DNA of 64,000 nt from Ochrobactrum sp. CGA5 (GTDB lineage: Bacteria; Pseudomonadota; Alphaproteobacteria; Rhizobiales; Rhizobiaceae). Both the position numbers and the translations under genes were made by a program. Position 1 is the first letter of the stretch. Each line of letters opens with the position of its first letter. Below the pieces are notes generated by a model. It saw only the letters and a program-made list of their open reading frames with translations. It was not told where the DNA came from and did no database searches. The stretch covers positions 248,001 to 312,000 of the forward strand of contig NZ_VCIG01000038.1 of NCBI RefSeq assembly GCF_006345815.1, given 5' to 3'. This document shows, piece by piece, positions 8,764 through 18,337 of this stretch.

Positions 8764-9102
8764 GTGGTTAAAGCGAGATGCTTACAATGCCACCAAGATA
8801 GGGATGTTTTCCGATTGTGGAGGCTGCTTATCGGTTTATTGGCAAAGGACGCAATTCTCATTATGGAGTGCGCCCAAGAAACAGCGCGAGACTGGCAGCA
8901 GCCACGCTCCGACTGCTTCTTGATTCCCTCTACCTTTGCCATCCAGCGTCTCAACGAGTGCTCGAGCAGACAGGCCGAGGAAAAGGCGCACATCTCGCAT
9001 AACCATAAAGCAGGAAAGAGCACAATGCTTTCGCTCGGTTGCACTGATAATGGCCATCCAGAGTATAGTAAGCGGACCGATATCGTGCCGCTTGAGAGAT
9101 GA
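8764..9102 (+). pseudogene. Decayed fragment of an RND-type efflux pump
   Basis: The frame from 8764 contains RDVFRLWRLLIGLLAKDAIL followed by IMECAQE. It lines up with the membrane-span signature of AcrB/MexB-type pumps (NDVYFQVGLLTVIGLSAKNA then ILIVEFA). Further on, IPSTFAIQ resembles the MTSLTFAIG of the same family. The intervening and later sequence shows no conserved frame, and the pump would need about 1000 residues, so this is a remnant. The alignment is by eye. The rest of the gap between tRNA-Val and nhaA (8659-9240) holds no other gene I can support. Confidence 0.5.
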
Positions 9103-9240
9103 CTTCATGCTCCAATACAACATTCGGTGTCCGATCGCCATCTAAGCGGAAGATGGCTACGGAATCGGTGATGGGGTCTGAAGCCGTTCAACGAACTGCA
9201 TACAGCGCAACGCGGATAGCGAATTGATTGAAGGAGTAAA

Positions 9241-9263
9241 GCCCGAATGCGAGGAATTCGGGC
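9241..9263 (-). terminator. nhaA terminator
   Basis: GCCCGAAT and ATTCGGGC form a perfect 8-bp stem with a 7-base loop, 18 bases beyond the nhaA stop. On the minus strand the stem is followed by TTTACTCC. The geometry fits a modest Rho-independent terminator. Confidence 0.6.
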
Positions 9264-9281
9264 ATGTTTCCTATCCCTGTA

Positions 9282-10463
9282 TTACTGGCTAAAGTTTCGC
9301 CCATCTGCGCGTTTTGCAAAACGCAGAACGATGAAACCGGCAAGCCCGGCAATGAGCGAGCCAATCAATATGCCGATCTTCGCTTCGTTCTGTAGCAGGA
9401 CTTCGTTGAAAGCCAGAAGCGAAATGAACAGGCTCATAGTGAAGCCGATCCCACAAAGAAGCGTGGTTCCAAGCATCTGCGGCCAGCTTGCACCGGCTGG
9501 CAAATCGACGATTCCGCTTTTCACCAAAAGCAGCACGGCGCCGAAAATACCGACGAGCTTGCCGACGGCCAGGCCGGTGGCTACACCCAAGGTAACCGGC
9601 GCGACCAGAGCTTCCACGCCGAGGCCGGAGAAGCTGACGCCAGCGTTGGCGAAGCCGAAAATGGGTACGATAATGAACGAAACCGGCTTGATCAGGCTGT
9701 GTTCGAGCAGGTGCAGTGGGCTTTCGGAGACGGTCGCTTCTGGTTTCGCGGGGGTACGCTTGATCGGAATGGTCAGTGCCAACAGGACGCCTGCAATGGT
9801 CGCGTGAACGCCAGAGCGATAGGTAAAGAACCAGAGCACAAGGCCCAGGAGAAGATAAGGTGTGAGGCGCTTCACGCCGACGAGGTTCAAGGCAATCAGG
9901 GCGGCGACGACAGCCGCTGCCAACCCAAGATCCATCAGTGAAACGCCGGTCGTATAAAACAACCCTATAACAATTACCGCGCCGAGGTCGTCAATGATCG
10001 CTAGGGCGGCGAGAAACACTTTCAGCGAGGTGGGAACCCTTGGCCCCAGCAAGGAGATGACACCAAGCGCAAATGCGATATCGGTCGCAGCCGGAATTGC
10101 CCAGCCGTGCGAAGCTCCGCTATTCAGGTTGAAGGATAGATAGACCAGGGCGGGTACCGCCATGCCTGCGGCGGCGGCAACGCCGGGCAGGATGCGGCGC
10201 GGCCAGGACGATAAATGACCATCGACCATCTCGCGTTTGATCTCAAGTCCGACCATAAGAAAGAATACCGCCATTAGAGCGTCATTCACCCAGTGCTGAA
10301 CAGAAAGCGGACCGAGATATGCATGAAGAGCGCTGAAATAGGCGTCGGAAAGCTGTGAGTTAGCTACCAGCAATGCCGCTATAGCTGATGCTATCAGCAG
10401 CAAGCCACCCGAAGATTCGCTATCAAGAAAATTGCGTATAGTATTTTGAATGCGACCAGCCAT
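9282..10463 (-). CDS. nhaA: Na+/H+ antiporter NhaA
   Basis: Protein of 393 residues (E. coli NhaA has 388) with about 12 spans. It exchanges cytoplasmic Na+ for external protons in pH and sodium homeostasis. Diagnostic strings are NDALMAVFFLMVGLEIKREM, ATDIAFALGV, the double-aspartate ion site AIIDDLGAVIVI, and LLCGIGFTMSLFISLLAF near the end. The start at 10463 (MAGRIQN) has AGGGAG 6 bases upstream; a longer frame begins 111 bases earlier but lacks a site and family support. The gene is alone on its strand and has its own terminator. Confidence 0.93.
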   Translation of the reverse strand: MAGRIQNTIRNFLDSESSGGLLLIASAIAALLVANSQLSDAYFSALHAYLGPLSVQHWVNDALMAVFFLMVGLEIKREMVDGHLSSWPRRILPGVAAAAGMAVPALVYLSFNLNSGASHGWAIPAATDIAFALGVISLLGPRVPTSLKVFLAALAIIDDLGAVIVIGLFYTTGVSLMDLGLAAAVVAALIALNLVGVKRLTPYLLLGLVLWFFTYRSGVHATIAGVLLALTIPIKRTPAKPEATVSESPLHLLEHSLIKPVSFIIVPIFGFANAGVSFSGLGVEALVAPVTLGVATGLAVGKLVGIFGAVLLLVKSGIVDLPAGASWPQMLGTTLLCGIGFTMSLFISLLAFNEVLLQNEAKIGILIGSLIAGLAGFIVLRFAKRADGRNFSQ

Positions 10464-10870
10464 GGCAGCTCCCTGAAAGAAACGGTTAAAAACAGTCTCC
10501 GTATTCAGGGTATTCCCTGGGCGCACGCAGCACACGCCATAAGGCCAAAATAGCGACAAATTCAGCGGTTTCAAGTCATTTTATGTGCCTTTGAATTCTT
10601 TGTTGAATAAGAAGTCAATCTATTCGAATAAATAAAATATAATATTTATTATTACGATTTTATATCAAGTATTATTATGTTTAAATATTGAACATATTAA
10701 TATTATCATAGATATCATGATTTTATATAATAAATATTCTGGATTTAATATAAGGGTCGGATACTGGCACATATACACCGCGTTGTAGGGGGTGCTTGAC
10801 AAGCTGCGCTTGGCTTTCCATGTTCGGTGACACAATTTGAACAAAATCATCCAGGGAACGGAGAGCAGTT
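10464..10870. promoter_or_regulatory. Divergent promoter region of nhaA and the TRAP operon with a very AT-rich core
   Basis: This 407-bp gap has a core at about 10590-10755 made almost entirely of A and T, with runs such as AATAAATAAAATATAATATT. That is unlike the GC-rich surroundings. TTGACA at 10796-10801 is a candidate -35 for the TRAP binding-protein gene, but the -10 region is weak. AT-rich cores like this can be curved DNA, nucleoid-protein sites or traces of inserted DNA; which one cannot be decided here. Confidence 0.5.
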
Positions 10871-11860
10871 ATGACAATGGGAAAGTTCACCCGTCGCGGT
10901 GTGGTTGCTGCATTTGCGGGAATCGTTGCCGTAGGGGCCAGCATTGCCTTTGCGCAGGCTCCAGCTTTCTTTCGCATCGGTACCGGAGGGACTGCAGGCA
11001 CCTATTACCCTATTGGCGGATTGATCGCCAACGCGATTTCCGGCGCGGGGGATAAAGGGGTTCCGGGTCTGGTGGCTACGGCTGTTTCATCGAATGGTTC
11101 GGTGGCTAATATCAACGCTATACAGTCGGGATCGCTGGAATCGGGTTTCACCCAGTCGGATGTAGCTTACTGGGCGCATACCGGTACGGGTCTTTATGAT
11201 GGTAAGGGCAAGGTAGAGGATCTGCGCCTGATCGCTACACTTTATCCCGAAACCATCCATCTCGTCGCCCGCAAAGATGCGGGAATCAAGTCCGTTGCGG
11301 ATCTCAAGGGAAAGCGCGTTTCCATCGATGAGCCGGGGTCGGGGACGATCGTTGACGCTCGCATCGTCTTGGAGGCTTATGGATTGAGCGAAGACGACAT
11401 CAAGGCCGAGCATCTAAAGCCGGGGCCGGCGGGTGAGCGTCTGAAGGATGGTGCACTCGATGCCTATTTCTTCGTTGGCGGATATCCAACGGGCGCGATC
11501 TCGGAGCTGGCCACATCGAACGGCATTTCGCTGGTCCCGATTTCCGGGCCTGAAGCACAGAAGATTCTCGAAAAGTATTCGTTCTTCTCGAAGGATGCCG
11601 TGCCAGCCGATACCTATAAGGATGTCGGCGCAACGGAAACACTGGCGGTTGCAGCACAGTGGGTGACGAGCGCCAAGCAGCCGGACGAACTCGTTTACAA
11701 CATAACCAAGACCCTGTTTAACGAGGACAGCAGAAAAGCGCTCGATGCCGGGCACGCAAAGGGTAAGCTTATCAAGCTTGATACAGCGACGACCAGTCTT
11801 GGCATTCCGCTGCATCCGGGTGCCGAGCGCTTTTACAAGGAAGCTGGCGTTCTGAAGTAG
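10871..11860 (+). CDS. TAXI family TRAP transporter solute-binding protein
   Basis: Protein of 329 residues with an N-terminal signal sequence (FTRRGVVAAFAGIVAVGASI, then AFAQAP; probably exported). RIGTGGTAGTYYPIGGLIAN is the hallmark of TAXI-type TRAP binding proteins. These bind small carboxylates, often glutamate-like or C4/C5 acids, and hand them to a fused permease. The gene is followed by a strong terminator and then by the matching permease. ATG at 10871 is preceded by GGAG; ATG at 10877 is an alternative start. Confidence 0.9.
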   Translation: MTMGKFTRRGVVAAFAGIVAVGASIAFAQAPAFFRIGTGGTAGTYYPIGGLIANAISGAGDKGVPGLVATAVSSNGSVANINAIQSGSLESGFTQSDVAYWAHTGTGLYDGKGKVEDLRLIATLYPETIHLVARKDAGIKSVADLKGKRVSIDEPGSGTIVDARIVLEAYGLSEDDIKAEHLKPGPAGERLKDGALDAYFFVGGYPTGAISELATSNGISLVPISGPEAQKILEKYSFFSKDAVPADTYKDVGATETLAVAAQWVTSAKQPDELVYNITKTLFNEDSRKALDAGHAKGKLIKLDTATTSLGIPLHPGAERFYKEAGVLK

Positions 11861-11879
11861 ATTGCCTGCCTGTTTGGTT

Positions 11880-11918
11880 GAAAATGCACGGAGTTTCAAC
11901 AGAACTCCGTGCATTTTC
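11880..11918. terminator. Strong bidirectional hairpin after the TAXI gene
   Basis: A perfect 16-bp stem (11880-11895 with 11903-11918) has a 7-base loop. It begins GAAAATGCACGGAGTT and ends in ATTTTC. A-rich and T-rich ends let it act on either strand. It separates the binding protein from its permease, so the permease is either expressed by read-through or from its own promoter. Confidence 0.75.
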
Positions 11919-11970
11919 TTCCGGTCGATACAAGGCATTCTTCAGATGTATAATGTGTTTAGATAAGTGG

Positions 11971-12010
11971 TCAGAGCGTTTTTTATTTAACTGGATCAGC
12001 CACGCTCTGA
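11971..12010. repeat. Degenerate palindromic repeat before the TRAP permease
   Basis: TCAGAGCGT (11971-11979) is matched by ACGCTCTGA (12002-12010) with ACTGGATCAG between them. The AGAGCG...GATCAG...CGCTCT pattern resembles the element after dnaE (57635), so this is probably a decayed copy of the same repeat family. Confidence 0.45.
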
Positions 12011-12023
12011 ATAGAGAGGCCGT

Positions 12024-14075
12024 ATGGTGAGCGAGCAAGAGGCGAAACTGTCGCCCATGGAACTGGACGAAGCCAAGGCGCGCGAGCTCGAAGAGAAGTT
12101 CGATTCCGAGATTCGCTTTCGCCCGCTGGGGCCCTTCGCAGCGCGCATCGTCGGTGCTCTGCTGATCGCACTTTCCATTTTCCACTACTATACGGCCGGC
12201 TTTGGCCTTCTCTCGGAAATGGTGCATCGCGGTATTCACCTTTCCTTTGTGCTCGGCCTGGTCTTCCTTGTTTTCCCGTTCTCTCGCAAGGGGTACGACC
12301 AACCCAGCACATCGTCTTGGTTGAGACCTCTCGGTATTTCGATCATCGATTGGGCGCTGGCGATCATCGCGGTTGTGTCCGTTGTCCATGTTCCGTTGAT
12401 ACCGCTTGACGATCTGGCTTTTCGCGTCGGCAATCCGACGACGACGGACGTTGTGCTGGGCGGTCTTCTCATTCTGGTTCTGTTGGAAGCAACACGACGG
12501 TCAGTCGGCTGGCCACTGCCGATCATATCCGTTCTGTTCATGCTCTATGCCATTTACGGGCAACATATGCCGGGTATCCTGGTCCATCCTGGTGCGACGT
12601 TCAGCCAGCTCGTCAATCATCTTTATCTGACGACACAGGGTATCTACGGCATCGCACTTGGCGTGGTGGCAACTTACGTTTTCCATTTCGTTCTGTTCGG
12701 GGTTTTTGCCACCCGTATTGGTCTCGGTCAGCTTTTTCTAGATTGTGCGGCGTGGATAGCGGGCCGTTTCGCAGGTGGTCCGGCAAAGGTTTCGATTTTC
12801 GGATCCGCATTGTTCGGCATGATTTCCGGGTCGTCTGTCGCCAATACGGTGACAGTCGGTTCACTGACGATTCCGGCAATGATCCGGCTCGGTTACAAGC
12901 GCCACTTTGCAGCCGCTGTTGAGTCCGCGTCATCGACAGGCGGACAGATAACGCCGCCGATCATGGGTGCAGCCGCATTCCTGATGATCGAATTTCTCAA
13001 TTTGCCTTATACAACTATCATCCTCGCGGCTATCGTGCCTGCTTTCATGCACTTCTTTGGTGTTCTGATGCAGGTCCATTTTGAAGCCAAGCGCAATGGT
13101 TTGCGCGGTATGACGAAGGAAGAGCTGCCTGATCTGAAGGAAGCATTCAAGCGTGACTGGCCAACCGTCATTCCGTTGATCGTGTTGATCGGCATTCTAC
13201 TGTCCGGTTATACGCCTTATCTGGCCGCATTCTGGGGCATTACACTTTGTATCGCCGTAGGATTGCTCAATCCGCGCAAGCGCATGTCGATAGGCGAGAT
13301 TCTCGACGGATTGCGCGACGGCGCCAAATACGCGCTCGCTGTGGGTGCGGCGGCGGCGACCGTTGGCATCATTGTCGGCGTGGTGACGCTCACGGGTGTA
13401 GGTTTCAAGATTTCCTATATCGTGACGTCGACTGCAGGGCAGCTTGCGACCTATTTCGGCACCATTTTGCCTGCTGCATGGTTTGGACCGCAGACACTGA
13501 CGCTGTTATTCACACTCATCATGACGGGGATTGTCTGCATTCTGATGGGCTGCGGTATTCCAACGACCGCCAACTATATCATCATGGCGACAATTGCCGC
13601 ACCTGCGCTGGGGCTTCTGGGCGTCGAGCCGATCGTTGCCCACTTCTTTGTCTTCTATTACGGGGTGCTGGCAGATATTACGCCACCTGTGGCGCTCGCG
13701 GCTTATGCGGCGGCGGGTATGGCAGGAGCTGATCCGTTCAAGACCGGCAATACGGCCTTCCGGCTCGGTCTCGGCAAGGTGCTCGTGCCATTCGTCTTTG
13801 TATTTTCTCCATCGCTGCTGTTGGTGACGTCCAATTTCAACTGGCCGGATTTCTTCGTCGCCTTCCTCGGTTGTGCGATCGGCATTACCGCGATCGGTGC
13901 CGCTCTGTCGGGCTTTTTCCTGGTGCGCACGAAAATCTGGGAAAACATCCTGATGATCGTCGCCGCGATCTTGCTGGTTGTCCCGGAGATTTACTCTTCG
14001 CTTATGGGACTGGCGTTGCTGGTACCTGTGGTGGTCCGGCATCTCTTATCAGTGCGATCGCCTCAACCGGCTTGA
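12024..14075 (+). CDS. TRAP transporter fused permease (DctQM type)
   Basis: Protein of 683 residues with many membrane spans. An N-terminal part with four spans corresponds to the small DctQ-like subunit. The DctM-like part follows, with SIFGSALFGMISGSSVANTV and PPIMGAAAFLMIEF, both typical of TAXI-associated fused permeases. It couples substrate uptake to an ion gradient rather than ATP. The ATG at 12024 follows AGAGAGG. It pairs with the TAXI protein at 10871, from which it is separated by a terminator and a repeat. Confidence 0.9.
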   Translation: MVSEQEAKLSPMELDEAKARELEEKFDSEIRFRPLGPFAARIVGALLIALSIFHYYTAGFGLLSEMVHRGIHLSFVLGLVFLVFPFSRKGYDQPSTSSWLRPLGISIIDWALAIIAVVSVVHVPLIPLDDLAFRVGNPTTTDVVLGGLLILVLLEATRRSVGWPLPIISVLFMLYAIYGQHMPGILVHPGATFSQLVNHLYLTTQGIYGIALGVVATYVFHFVLFGVFATRIGLGQLFLDCAAWIAGRFAGGPAKVSIFGSALFGMISGSSVANTVTVGSLTIPAMIRLGYKRHFAAAVESASSTGGQITPPIMGAAAFLMIEFLNLPYTTIILAAIVPAFMHFFGVLMQVHFEAKRNGLRGMTKEELPDLKEAFKRDWPTVIPLIVLIGILLSGYTPYLAAFWGITLCIAVGLLNPRKRMSIGEILDGLRDGAKYALAVGAAAATVGIIVGVVTLTGVGFKISYIVTSTAGQLATYFGTILPAAWFGPQTLTLLFTLIMTGIVCILMGCGIPTTANYIIMATIAAPALGLLGVEPIVAHFFVFYYGVLADITPPVALAAYAAAGMAGADPFKTGNTAFRLGLGKVLVPFVFVFSPSLLLVTSNFNWPDFFVAFLGCAIGITAIGAALSGFFLVRTKIWENILMIVAAILLVVPEIYSSLMGLALLVPVVVRHLLSVRSPQPA

Positions 14076-14077
14076 TC

Positions 14078-14114
14078 GCATCCCGAAAAGTGCGAAACGG
14101 TTTCCGGGATGCGC
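14078..14114. repeat. Rhizobiales-type palindromic repeat
   Basis: CGCATCCCG-AAA ... TTT-C-CGGGATGCG forms a stem of about 12 bp with one bulged C, starting 2 bases after the TRAP permease stop. The GCATCCCGAAAAGTG / CGGGATGC composition matches the second palindrome of the element at 57686 and may serve as the operon's 3' hairpin. Confidence 0.6.
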
Positions 14115-14179
14115 GTGAAGTAACAGACGCTGCCGTGCGCTTCGCAATTTGGCCGGACAGTCTATTGCACCTGTCCGGT

Positions 14180-16081
14180 TCATCCAGTCATCATTCGATA
14201 GATCGCCGGTAGAGCGACGGGCAGCTTCGATAGCTTGGCGACCAGAGAATAATTGTTCCGACCAAAAAGTGCGGGGAGATAGGCACTTGCCTCACGATCA
14301 ACCGTCACGGCAAAGACGCTGACCCCTGCGGTGCGCGCCTCACTGACCGCTCTGCGACTGTCCTCAAGTGCGAACCGGCCTTCATAATGGTCGACATCGT
14401 TCGGCTTGCCGTCCGTTAGAACCAGCAGAAGCTTCTTTCGGTTGGGCTGTTCGGCGAGCTTTGCCGTTGAATGGCGGATGGCGGCCCCCATACGAGTATA
14501 GAAGCCGGGTTTCAGCGCCGCAATCCGATGTTCGACCCCAGGACCAAAAGGTTCGTCAAAATCTTTCACGGTTTCGATCCGCACCCACGAGCGGCGGCGC
14601 GAGGTGAAAGTCAGGATGGAACAACGGTCGCCACATGCGGCAATGCCATTGGCCAGAACCAGAAGCGCTTCCTTTTCCACATCCAGCACACGCCGATTGT
14701 CGATCCACGCATCGGTGGATAGCGAGACATCGACCAGGATGGTGACAGCAAGGTCGTTTGCCTTGGGTCGGCTCATCAGATGCACATGATCGCTACCCTG
14801 ACCACCGGCGGCAAAGTCACACCTTGAACGAACCACAGCATCAAGATCGAGATCGTTGCCATCAAGCTGCGCTCGCATCAATTCACGACCGGGACGCAGA
14901 ATTTCGAACTGTCGGCGCACCCTGCGTACGAGGCTCGTTGCTTCGTCATCGAGTTCCATTCGCACATCGCTGCCTTGCGCCGATGTTGCCAGAACACTGC
15001 AATGATCCTGAAGATAGACTGCCTTGCGATAATCCCATTCTGGATAGGTCACTATGGCGGTAAGCGCCGTTCGGTTCACAGCTTCCGGCGGCAAATCGAG
15101 ATCGAAACGAAAGCGAGCAGCGGGTCTGCCTTTCCGCTCGCCCAATGTCAGATCATCAAGCTCATCGGCGGATTTTGCGTTCTGTTCGTCACTATCGTCC
15201 GTTGGTCGGTCAATGCTCACCATCTCTGCCATAGCGAGAATTTTTTCAAAGCGATTGAGAATGAACGGGCTCCTGTCAGCCAGCCTTGGATCCTGCTTCT
15301 CTCGGTTTGCGATCTGCCGTCCGGTCTCGACACCTTCCGCCTTGCTGTTGAGCACCGGCTGGTCATCGCTGTTGCGTGGTGCGGTTTCCTCGCGTCTTAC
15401 CAATTCTGGCCAAAGCGGAACGGGAAGGGCGGGCAGATAGCCTGCGGGCGCACAGTGTGGAAAGATGGAGGAAAGACCCTCATCCGGCAGCCCTGCACCC
15501 TGTTTCAGCAGGGCCAGAATGCGGTCTTCCACCTGCTGTTCAAGACCATAGAGCGGACGCTCGGGACGGACAGCGAGTACCGCTTCGCACAGTCGCGCAT
15601 AACGTTTCTGCAGGCCGGGAAATACCTGGCACGTCTTCGCAACCGTATCCGATGCGGCTGCGAGGGCAGCCAGATTACGCCGTAATGGGTCAAGAGAAAG
15701 CTCTTCCGCTTCGCTGGGCATGACCGCCATGTAACCGGCAAGCCAGACATAGAGATCGTAATTGAGCATCTGATCGGGAAAAAGCGCAATCTCCGGCGGC
15801 AGCATCAATGTCGATTCATCCCGCAGGGGCTGGTTCAGTTTCTCTTCGCCCAGAGCCATGCGCTGCCGCAATCCCAGTCTGTGCCCGGACGTTCGAGCAC
15901 GGGCAGGGGCAATCTGCACGGCGACATCGCCACCAAAACCACGAAAGCAGATTGCAAGCTTCTGTCGAATGTCGCTAAGCTTTACGGCGTGCTGGGGATA
16001 GTGCGGCCACGAGCCGGTTTTGCCGATCAGACGGTGCCAGGCGCGGCCAACCGTTTCCTCCAGTTCCAGAAAATCCAGCAT
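14180..16081 (-). CDS. norD: NorD, nitric oxide reductase activation protein
   Basis: Protein of 633 residues. The C-terminal third is a von Willebrand factor A domain with an intact metal-binding site, VDVSLST at 450-456 and LLLVLTDGKPND further on. NorD works with the AAA+ ATPase NorQ in maturing NO reductase, probably inserting the non-haem iron of NorB. It is the last gene of norEFCBQD and starts 11 bases after norQ. Length and order match Paracoccus and Brucella clusters. Confidence 0.9.
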   Translation of the reverse strand: MLDFLELEETVGRAWHRLIGKTGSWPHYPQHAVKLSDIRQKLAICFRGFGGDVAVQIAPARARTSGHRLGLRQRMALGEEKLNQPLRDESTLMLPPEIALFPDQMLNYDLYVWLAGYMAVMPSEAEELSLDPLRRNLAALAAASDTVAKTCQVFPGLQKRYARLCEAVLAVRPERPLYGLEQQVEDRILALLKQGAGLPDEGLSSIFPHCAPAGYLPALPVPLWPELVRREETAPRNSDDQPVLNSKAEGVETGRQIANREKQDPRLADRSPFILNRFEKILAMAEMVSIDRPTDDSDEQNAKSADELDDLTLGERKGRPAARFRFDLDLPPEAVNRTALTAIVTYPEWDYRKAVYLQDHCSVLATSAQGSDVRMELDDEATSLVRRVRRQFEILRPGRELMRAQLDGNDLDLDAVVRSRCDFAAGGQGSDHVHLMSRPKANDLAVTILVDVSLSTDAWIDNRRVLDVEKEALLVLANGIAACGDRCSILTFTSRRRSWVRIETVKDFDEPFGPGVEHRIAALKPGFYTRMGAAIRHSTAKLAEQPNRKKLLLVLTDGKPNDVDHYEGRFALEDSRRAVSEARTAGVSVFAVTVDREASAYLPALFGRNNYSLVAKLSKLPVALPAIYRMMTG

Positions 16082-16092
16082 GGTGTATCGGC

Positions 16093-16905
16093 CTATTTCA
16101 GCATTGCATCGGCAACTTCAATCAAAGCGGCTTTGACATCCGGCTCATCAGTCAGTGGCTCGATCATCGCGGCGCGTGCAGCTTCGCGTTCCGACATACC
16201 GGCATCGATCAGCGTGGCGCAGTAGACTAGCAGACGGGTTGAGACGCCTTCCTCCAGATCATGGCCTTTCAGCCCACGCAATCGGTGAGCCAGCGCCACC
16301 AATGGTGCAACCTTATGGGCGGCAAGGCCGCTTTCTTCGCTCACTACTCCGATTTCCTGTTCCTTTGGCAGGAAATCGAACTCGATGGCAACGAAGCGCT
16401 GGCGTGTGCTGGGCTTTAGTGATTTCAGCAAGTTCTGGTAACCTGGATTGTACGACACGACGAGCATGAAGCGGTCGGGTGCTTCGAGCAGTTCGCCGGT
16501 GCGTTCCAATGGCAGAAGGCGGCGGTCGTCAGTCAGCGGATGCAGAACTACGGCCACGTCCTTACGGGCCTCGACGATCTCGTCGAGATAGCAGATACCA
16601 CCTTCACGCACAGCGCGCGTCAGCGGGCCGTCGACCCATATCGTATCTCCGCCTTTCAGCAGATAACGCCCGGTCAGGTCGGCAGCAGCCAGATCGTCAT
16701 GGCAGGAAACCGTCGAGAGCGGCAGGCCGAGTTTTGCGGCCATATAGCTTACAAACCGCGTCTTGCCGCAACCGGTCGGTCCTTTGAGAAGCAATGGCAG
16801 TTTACGCGTCCAGGCCATTTCAAAGAGCGTGCATTCATTACCGGACGGGCTGTATGGTGGGATCGAGACATTGGCGTTTCCTACATTTCTGAGAATGGAG
16901 CTCAT
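16093..16905 (-). CDS. norQ: NorQ, AAA+ ATPase for NO reductase maturation
   Basis: Protein of 270 residues of the MoxR/CbbQ/NorQ group. Walker A GPTGCGKT is at 42-49 and Walker B GGICYLDEI at 102-110. The N-terminal PPYSPSGNECTLFEMAW is characteristic of the family. It acts with NorD to activate the NorCB complex in the membrane. It lies 59 bases after norB and just before norD. Confidence 0.92.
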   Translation of the reverse strand: MSSILRNVGNANVSIPPYSPSGNECTLFEMAWTRKLPLLLKGPTGCGKTRFVSYMAAKLGLPLSTVSCHDDLAAADLTGRYLLKGGDTIWVDGPLTRAVREGGICYLDEIVEARKDVAVVLHPLTDDRRLLPLERTGELLEAPDRFMLVVSYNPGYQNLLKSLKPSTRQRFVAIEFDFLPKEQEIGVVSEESGLAAHKVAPLVALAHRLRGLKGHDLEEGVSTRLLVYCATLIDAGMSEREAARAAMIEPLTDEPDVKAALIEVADAMLK

Positions 16906-16964
16906 GGCCGTCTTCCTTTGAGTTAAGGGAAAAGCCCCACCGAATGGCGGGGCTCTCGCATTGA

Positions 16965-18311
16965 CTATTCAGCAGGTTGCACCAAGCTGGAGGTGTTTTC
17001 GCGGCGTTCCTTGCCTGGAACCAAGACGGCCCAGATGAACATGAAGGCCGAAATCACCACCACGACGCCGGAGCCGAGGCGTATCCAGTAGAACAGCGCC
17101 AACTGGTCCTGCACGACCATGAAGCTCTCTCCCAGAACACGCTGCAGATGGGTCTGGACAACACCTGCGAAGGTGAGTGCGAAAGTCATCACGGACATGG
17201 CCGTGCACATGGCCCAGAAGCTCACCATGGAGAGCATCTGGTTATATGGCGCCCGTCCGCGCAGTTCGGGGATCGCATAGGCCATGACCGCGAGATTGAG
17301 CATGACATAGGCGCCGAAGAAGGCGAGGTGTCCGTGGGCGGCGGTAAGCTGCGTGCCGTGTGTGTAGTAGTTGACCGACGAAAGCGTATGCAGGAAGCCC
17401 CATACGCCCGCCCCGAAGAAGGCCATGACCGAACAACCGATGGACCAGAGGAGAGCCGCACGGTTTGGATGTTTGCGTCCCGCTTTCCATGTCATCACGA
17501 AGGTAAAGATGACCATGGTGAAGAAAGGAGCAACTTCCAGCGTCGAGAACAGCGAACCGATCCACTGCCAGTAGCCCGGTGCGCCGATCCAGTAGTAGTG
17601 GTGGCCCGTTCCGAGAATGCCGGAAAACAGCGCCAGGCCGACAATGACATAAAGCCATTTCTCGACGACTTCACGGTCTATGCCGTTGAGCTTGATCATC
17701 AGGAATGCGAGGATCGACGCCATGATAAGTTCCCACACGCCTTCAACCCACAGATGGATGACATACCACCAGTAGAGCTTGTCGAGCGCGAGATTGATCG
17801 GATTGTAGAAGGCGAACAGGAAGAACAGGGCAAGACCCCACAGACCGAACAGAAGGATGTTGGTTACAGTGGTCTTGCGGCCCTTGAGCGCCGTCAGCGT
17901 GATGTTGAACAGGAAGATCAGGCAGACGACAACGATGCCGACCTTGATGATGAACGGCTGTTCGAGAAATTCACGCCCTTCGTGAATATGGAACAGATAT
18001 CCGATAACGGCGACACCGGCCGCCACGAAGAACAGCCAGAACTGGATAACGGCGAGTTTGGTGCTGTACAGTTCGGTTTCGGTTTCTTCCGGCAGCAGAT
18101 AGTAGGTCGAACCCATGAATCCCATCAGCAGCCAGACGACCAGCGCATTGGTATGGATCATACGAACGATGTTGAAGGGCAAAAGCTCCGAGAGCGTATT
18201 AGGCAGAACGTAGATCGTACCGGCGAGAACGCCGAATGCAACCTGTGCGATGAACAGCACGAGCGCTCCATAGAAATAGAGCATCGCGACCTTTTGGCTT
18301 TCATATTTCAT
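16965..18311 (-). CDS. norB: Nitric oxide reductase subunit B (cytochrome b)
   Basis: Protein of 448 residues with 12 spans, a member of the haem-copper oxidase superfamily. It reduces two NO to N2O using electrons from NorC. Haem and FeB ligand regions are visible: MIHTNALVVWLLMGF, HLWVEGVWELIMA, GTGHHYYWIGAP and THGTQLTAAHGHLAFFGAYV. The absence of a fused N-terminal quinol-oxidase extension shows the cNor (NorCB) rather than qNor type. It follows norC by 26 bases. Confidence 0.96.
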   Translation of the reverse strand: MKYESQKVAMLYFYGALVLFIAQVAFGVLAGTIYVLPNTLSELLPFNIVRMIHTNALVVWLLMGFMGSTYYLLPEETETELYSTKLAVIQFWLFFVAAGVAVIGYLFHIHEGREFLEQPFIIKVGIVVVCLIFLFNITLTALKGRKTTVTNILLFGLWGLALFFLFAFYNPINLALDKLYWWYVIHLWVEGVWELIMASILAFLMIKLNGIDREVVEKWLYVIVGLALFSGILGTGHHYYWIGAPGYWQWIGSLFSTLEVAPFFTMVIFTFVMTWKAGRKHPNRAALLWSIGCSVMAFFGAGVWGFLHTLSSVNYYTHGTQLTAAHGHLAFFGAYVMLNLAVMAYAIPELRGRAPYNQMLSMVSFWAMCTAMSVMTFALTFAGVVQTHLQRVLGESFMVVQDQLALFYWIRLGSGVVVVISAFMFIWAVLVPGKERRENTSSLVQPAE

Positions 18312-18337
18312 ATTGTGTAACTCCGTTCATCCCGCGC

